Source: Evansella sp. LMS18
GTDB lineage: Bacteria; Bacillota; Bacilli; Bacillales; Salisediminibacteriaceae
NCBI RefSeq assembly: GCF_024362785.1
Contig: NZ_CP093301.1
Coordinates: 2,356,001-2,420,000 of the forward strand
Length of the DNA: 64,000 nt
Direction of reading: 5' to 3'
A program made the translations under genes and the position numbers. This document shows, one piece after another, positions 60,593-64,000 of the stretch (its first letter is position 1; each line of letters begins with the position of its first letter). A model generated the notes under the pieces. It ran no database searches. It was not told the origin of the DNA and saw only the letters and a list, made by a program, of their open reading frames with translations.

Positions 60593-60696
60593 ATCTTACA
60601 TATTAAAACCTGCCCCCGGGTTAAACGCAAAAAGCTTAGAAAAAAATTCTAAGCTTCTAGCCTATTTTTACAGATAAAGCATTTAGTTTCCCCGAA

Positions 60697-60782
60697 AGAT
60701 GTCCAACTCCAGCGCCTGGGTCCGCGATTACTTTCCGCAGTATAAGAGTGTCGCTCGTGACCAAGGCGCTTGCGCTTTCTTT
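60697..60782. repeat. GC-rich dispersed hairpin element of the common Bacillus type
   Basis: It begins GTCCAACTCCAGCGCCTGGG and ends CCAAGGCGCTTGCGCTTTC followed by T, with GCGCC/GGCGC pairs. I recognise this wording from short GC-rich intergenic repeats common in Bacillaceae genomes. A second hairpin AAGCTTAGAA / TTCTAAGCTT sits at 60637-60657. It directly follows the stop of the YfcC gene (minus strand) and may act as its terminator. Confidence 0.5.
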
Positions 60783-62204
60783 TTAAAACGGCCCCCAGTT
60801 AATCATAACCGCAAAGGACAACATCAGTACGGCGATCGCGACCCAGATAAGGAAAAGCGGGAATACCCATTTTACCCATTTTGTCCATGGTACGCCTGCG
60901 ACAGCAAGGCTCGCCATCAGGATTCCCGATGTTGGGAAAATACTGTTTGTCAGTCCGTCGCCGAACTGGAAGGCCTGGACAGCTACTTGTCTTGTAACGC
61001 CTACCATGTCGGCCAGAGGAACGAGCATCGGCATGGAGATCATCGCCTGGCCGCTTCCTGAGTTAACAAGGAAATTCAACAGGCCGCTTGATACGAACAT
61101 CCCGATTGCCGCGAGAACTGCCGGCAGCTGTTCCAAAGGTACGGACAAACCGTACACGACAGTGTCCAGCACCTGCCCATCCTCTAAAACTACGATAACC
61201 GACCTTGCAAGACCTACAATAAGAGCGCCGTAAGCGAGCTTTTTTGCCCCTTCAAGGAAAGTGAGCGCGAGAGTGTTGTAATTCATCCCTGCAATAATCC
61301 CGGCGCTGATGCCTAAGAAGATGAAGAACGCGCCCATATGATTGATCGTCCAGCCAAGCTGGATAGAACCGTAGACGAAGAAGATTAATGACAAACCGAC
61401 AAAGGATAGCAGCAGTTTGTGCCTTAAAGTGAAGGGAGCTTCTTCCTGCCCCTCGCTGTCCTCATCTTTATACACACCAATGATGCTTTTCGAAGGGTCG
61501 TTCATAATTTTTTTCGTATATCTCCATGTGTACCAGATTGTGATTGACAGAATGATTACAAAGACAATGATTCTTAACACTGCTCCTGAAAAAATTGGCA
61601 GTTCGGCGATACCCTGGGCAATCCCCACTGTATAAGGGTTGGCAAACCCAACATTGAATCCTGCAAAGTTAGCTCCGAATGTTATCGCGACAGCAACGAT
61701 TGGATCAAGCTTTAACGTTCTCGCAATGATAACCCCGATAACTACAAAAGCGATGACAGCGTTAGCAACTGCTCCTACCGCTCCGCCGATGGCGAAGATG
61801 GTGGAAACAATGGCGATCATCCAGAATTCTTTCCCACGGGTGAGTGCTACTGCCCGGTCAATTCCTCCTCGGAGTGCGCCGGACCGTTCAATAACTTCAA
61901 ATGCTGCCCCTGTAAATAAAATCATAAAGATTATATCTGCTGACTGAACCATTCCCATTTGGATGGCCGTAAATATGTCCATCAGCCCAAGCGTTGTGCC
62001 TTCTGTCAAAGAAAAAGTGCCCGGAATGACGCGTTCGACTCCGTCAATCGTTTCTCTTTCAAACTCCCCGGACGGAAGCAGGAAAGTAGAGATCACCGAA
62101 ACTAGCAATACTGTAAATAAAATGACGTATGTATCAGGCATTTCCCATCTCTTTTTGCCGTTTCCCGGCTGCTGAACTTCTGGCTGATCTGTTTTCTGTG
62201 TCAA
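60783..62204 (-). CDS. YfcC/DcuC-family membrane transporter
   Basis: 473 residues from a TTG at 62202-62204, five bases after AAAGGAGGAG. About twelve membrane helices. Typical family segments are ANAVIAFVVIGVIIARTLKLDPIVAVAITFGANFAGFNVGFANPYTVG-type regions near 150-195 and LVNSGSGQAMISMPMLVPLADMVG near 385. The PF03606 family includes C4-dicarboxylate and arginine/ornithine carriers and uncharacterised YfcC; substrate open. It lies downstream of a sigma-54 activator gene on the same strand, separated by a terminator, and has its own sigma-A-like promoter. Confidence 0.82.
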   Translation of the reverse strand: MTQKTDQPEVQQPGNGKKRWEMPDTYVILFTVLLVSVISTFLLPSGEFERETIDGVERVIPGTFSLTEGTTLGLMDIFTAIQMGMVQSADIIFMILFTGAAFEVIERSGALRGGIDRAVALTRGKEFWMIAIVSTIFAIGGAVGAVANAVIAFVVIGVIIARTLKLDPIVAVAITFGANFAGFNVGFANPYTVGIAQGIAELPIFSGAVLRIIVFVIILSITIWYTWRYTKKIMNDPSKSIIGVYKDEDSEGQEEAPFTLRHKLLLSFVGLSLIFFVYGSIQLGWTINHMGAFFIFLGISAGIIAGMNYNTLALTFLEGAKKLAYGALIVGLARSVIVVLEDGQVLDTVVYGLSVPLEQLPAVLAAIGMFVSSGLLNFLVNSGSGQAMISMPMLVPLADMVGVTRQVAVQAFQFGDGLTNSIFPTSGILMASLAVAGVPWTKWVKWVFPLFLIWVAIAVLMLSFAVMINWGPF

Positions 62205-62279
62205 AATTGCTCCTCCTTTTAGGTAGTTCCCCGTGATATTGTCGAAAAATTGAACTTATGTACGAAAAAGATAGTTTTC

Positions 62280-62307
62280 ATTATACCTTTTGAATTTTCA
62301 GAATCAA
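62280..62307 (-). promoter_or_regulatory. Sigma-A-type promoter of the YfcC gene
   Basis: On the minus strand TTGATT, 16 bases, then TATAAT, 76 bases before the TTG start. No GG-N10-GC sigma-54 element was found in the gap. Confidence 0.6.
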
Positions 62308-62383
62308 GAGGTAAGTATGTATGAATATGCAAGTTTTCGGTTATTTACTTGTGTTTGAAGGAGTTTTTCCGTGCTGAACGCAA

Positions 62384-62428
62384 AAAACCGGCTGTCAGCT
62401 TCCATGAAGGAAGGCCAGCCGGTTTTAC
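62384..62428. terminator. Terminator
   Basis: AAAACCGGCTG / CAGCCGGTTTT with inner CTTCC/GGAAG pairs. It lies just after the regulator's stop and before the transporter promoter. Confidence 0.85.
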
Positions 62429-62481
62429 AAATCAGTGGAGGAAATCTGCACTCCAGGTCCTCTTAAAAGAAACGTTTTCAG

Positions 62482-64000
62482 TTATTCCTCCTGTAAACTA
62501 TACTTTTTTATCTTAAGGTAGAGAGTATTTCGGCTAATCTGTAATAGTTTAGCAGATCTGCTTATGTTCCATCCTGTAGATTTGAGGGCCGTTTTAATAG
62601 CTTCCTTTTCAGTATTCACCAGAGCAGTGTTTTCAGGGAGCCCAGCTATATCCTGCTGTTCATATATATCTTCGAACTTAAGATCTTCCGCAGTGATTTC
62701 ATTATCCTCTGCCCAGAAAGATGCTTCCATAAGAATACTGTTAAGTTCTCTTACGTTACCTGGATAGTGGTAAGACAGGATTTTTTGCTTTGCTTCCCTG
62801 GATAAGTAAGCAGAAGGGTTGTCCAGTTTTTTCATTAAATGGTTGGCCACTTCAAGGATATCTGTGCGTTTGCGGAGCGGTGGAATCGTAATGATAATTC
62901 CTCTCAGCCGGTAATACAGATCTTCACGGAAGCGTCCGTTGAGCACTTCCTCTTTAAGGTTTTTATTGGTTGCCGCCACAATTCTCGCATTGATTAGTAC
63001 AGGCTTTGTGCCGCCGATACGAGTAACCTTTTTTTCCTGCAGAACCCGCAGCAGGGCTGACTGGGCCTTCAATGACATATCCCCGATTTCATCCAGGAAC
63101 AAGGTTCCCCCTTTTGCGGCTTCAAATTTGCCAGGTACTCCTTCCTTCTTTGCTCCGGTAAATGCGCCTTTTTCGTAGCCGAAAAGTTCACTTTCGACCA
63201 GACTCTCAGGAATGGCGCCGCAGTTTACAGCAATGAAGGGATTATCTGAACGAGGGCCTCTTGTATGCAGAGACTGTGCAATCAGCTCTTTTCCTGTCCC
63301 GCTTTCACCGTAAATAATTACTGGATAATCGGTAAAAGCCGCTTTTTCAGCCAATTTCTTTACTTTTACTATTTTCGGGCAGGAGCCGGCAATATCCCTG
63401 ATGGTGTAGAGACCCTGGTTTTCCGGAGATTTATTAACAGCTCTGTTTAACGATATAACAGTGGAATGAACTTTTCTTGTGTTGTCTGAGATAACCTCTG
63501 AGATACAGTCTTGTTTTTTATGAAATTCTTTGCCAATACAGTCTTCACCTAAAATAGACCGGGCAAGATTGTTAGCTCTTTTAATAACGTTATCGTGGTC
63601 GACTGAAATAAGGGGAACGTTGGAAAGGGCAGCTGCGGCTTCCATCTCTTTTAAAGCCAGCAGTTTTTCCTTATTAGCATGGGACAGGAGAAGCTGAGTC
63701 TGGATCGTATCGGATATGATGCTTGTTAAAGAGATGGTGAAGGGGTGATAAAATTCTTTTCTGGCGCTCACGTTAACAGCACCGATAAACTCTCCGGCCG
63801 ATGAATAGATTGGGCTCGCTGCACAAGTGAGAAACTGGTTTTTAACATGGAAATGCTGATCCGCATGGGTAATAACAGGCTTCTTTTCATAGATGGCCAC
63901 TCCCATGGCGTTAGTGCCTTGGTTCTTCTCGGACCAGTTAGACCCTATCGCAAGGTAACTGTCTTCATTTTCCAAACCTAAATTTCCAGTTTTATAGAGA
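62482..64000 (-). CDS. Sigma-54-dependent transcriptional activator (AcoR type), N-terminus beyond the window
   Basis: The frame is open to base 64000, so about 506 residues are seen and the start is missing. A GAF domain (NWSEKNQGTNAMGVAIYEKKPV, HVKNQFLTCAASPIYSSAGEFIGAVNVS) as in AcoR, then a short PAS-like part, the AAA+ domain at about 205-440 of the visible part (Walker A GESGTGKELIAQ, GYEKGAFTGAKKEG contacting sigma-54, Walker B GGTLFLDEIGDM, RLRGIIITIPPLRKR) and a Fis-type helix-turn-helix (GWNISRSAKLLQISRNTLYLKIKKY). It should activate a -24/-12 promoter, with the effector sensed by GAF. The target is not evident here. Confidence 0.93.
   Translation of the reverse strand, partial: LYKTGNLGLENEDSYLAIGSNWSEKNQGTNAMGVAIYEKKPVITHADQHFHVKNQFLTCAASPIYSSAGEFIGAVNVSARKEFYHPFTISLTSIISDTIQTQLLLSHANKEKLLALKEMEAAAALSNVPLISVDHDNVIKRANNLARSILGEDCIGKEFHKKQDCISEVISDNTRKVHSTVISLNRAVNKSPENQGLYTIRDIAGSCPKIVKVKKLAEKAAFTDYPVIIYGESGTGKELIAQSLHTRGPRSDNPFIAVNCGAIPESLVESELFGYEKGAFTGAKKEGVPGKFEAAKGGTLFLDEIGDMSLKAQSALLRVLQEKKVTRIGGTKPVLINARIVAATNKNLKEEVLNGRFREDLYYRLRGIIITIPPLRKRTDILEVANHLMKKLDNPSAYLSREAKQKILSYHYPGNVRELNSILMEASFWAEDNEITAEDLKFEDIYEQQDIAGLPENTALVNTEKEAIKTALKSTGWNISRSAKLLQISRNTLYLKIKKYSLQEE

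Noticed and set aside
60019-60630. Long minus-strand open frames across the 60-kb array, encoding Arg/Tyr/Phe-rich repeats
   Set aside because: They follow the 52-bp repeat, which is not a multiple of three, lack a ribosome site and resemble no protein. They are by-products of a stop-poor repeat.
60783-62204. YfcC gene as the sigma-54-dependent target of the adjacent activator
   Set aside because: No GG-N10-GC promoter element was found upstream, while a good sigma-A promoter is present.

Overview
The window comes from a Gram-positive, spore-former-type Bacillaceae genome of moderate GC. The evidence is the B. subtilis-like gene set: an RsbQ-RsbP energy-stress module, GlcT antitermination of a ptsG IICBA gene, a Bce-type peptide-antibiotic detoxification locus, ECF sigma/anti-sigma pairs, a large-subunit catalase, and strong AAAGGAGG ribosome sites with many TTG/GTG starts. 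A NaChBac-type voltage-gated sodium channel and a very acidic secreted lipoprotein suggest an alkaliphilic or salt-tolerant relative (inference). No rRNA, tRNA or CRISPR was seen.

Layout. 1-3.4 kb: a decaying amidohydrolase locus, with a frameshifted N-carbamoyl-amino-acid hydrolase and an M20 amidohydrolase whose middle is replaced by about 2.2 kb carrying a repeat array, an unknown protein and an ECF sigma/anti-sigma pair. 3.5-5.5 kb: a Vga-type ABC-F ribosome-protection gene behind a leader ORF and terminator. 6-18.6 kb: metabolic and membrane genes (M20 deacylase, zinc alcohol dehydrogenase, two DMT exporters, ABC exporter, sodium channel, MEDS protein, SurA-like lipoprotein). 18.6-22.3 kb: GTP cyclohydrolase II, then a probable quinone/electrophile-stress cluster (HxlR regulator, FMN reductase, DoxX). 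22.4-27 kb: PAS kinase, secreted 5'-nucleotidase with a His-rich tail, and a TPP riboswitch controlling a THI5/NMT1-domain protein. 27.4-39.6 kb: catalase, rsbQP, EAL protein, triple NlpC/P60 protein, patatin, and an ECF sigma operon with a large TPR effector. 40.4-49.9 kb: SDR, Bce-type regulator-kinase-ABC module, SDR plus C39 peptidase, and an intact IS256-family element. 49.9-64 kb: permuted papain-fold protein, ptsG-glcT, phospholipase D, DUF697 GTPase, acetamidase, YfcC transporter, and the 3' part of a sigma-54 activator gene cut by the window end.

The most unusual content is between the genes. At least fifteen intergenic arrays of short repeats occur, and almost all share one of two periods, about 21 bp or 52 bp, although their sequences differ. 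Four 52-bp types share one skeleton, a 27-nt hairpin plus a 25-nt linker, and two keep the stem through compensatory changes. Three 21-bp arrays with different sequences share an 82-bp super-period made of 21+21+21(22)+19(18). An IS256 element sits inside one 52-bp array with an exact 8-bp target duplication. I know of no named element that matches this, and it is the best candidate here for something undescribed.
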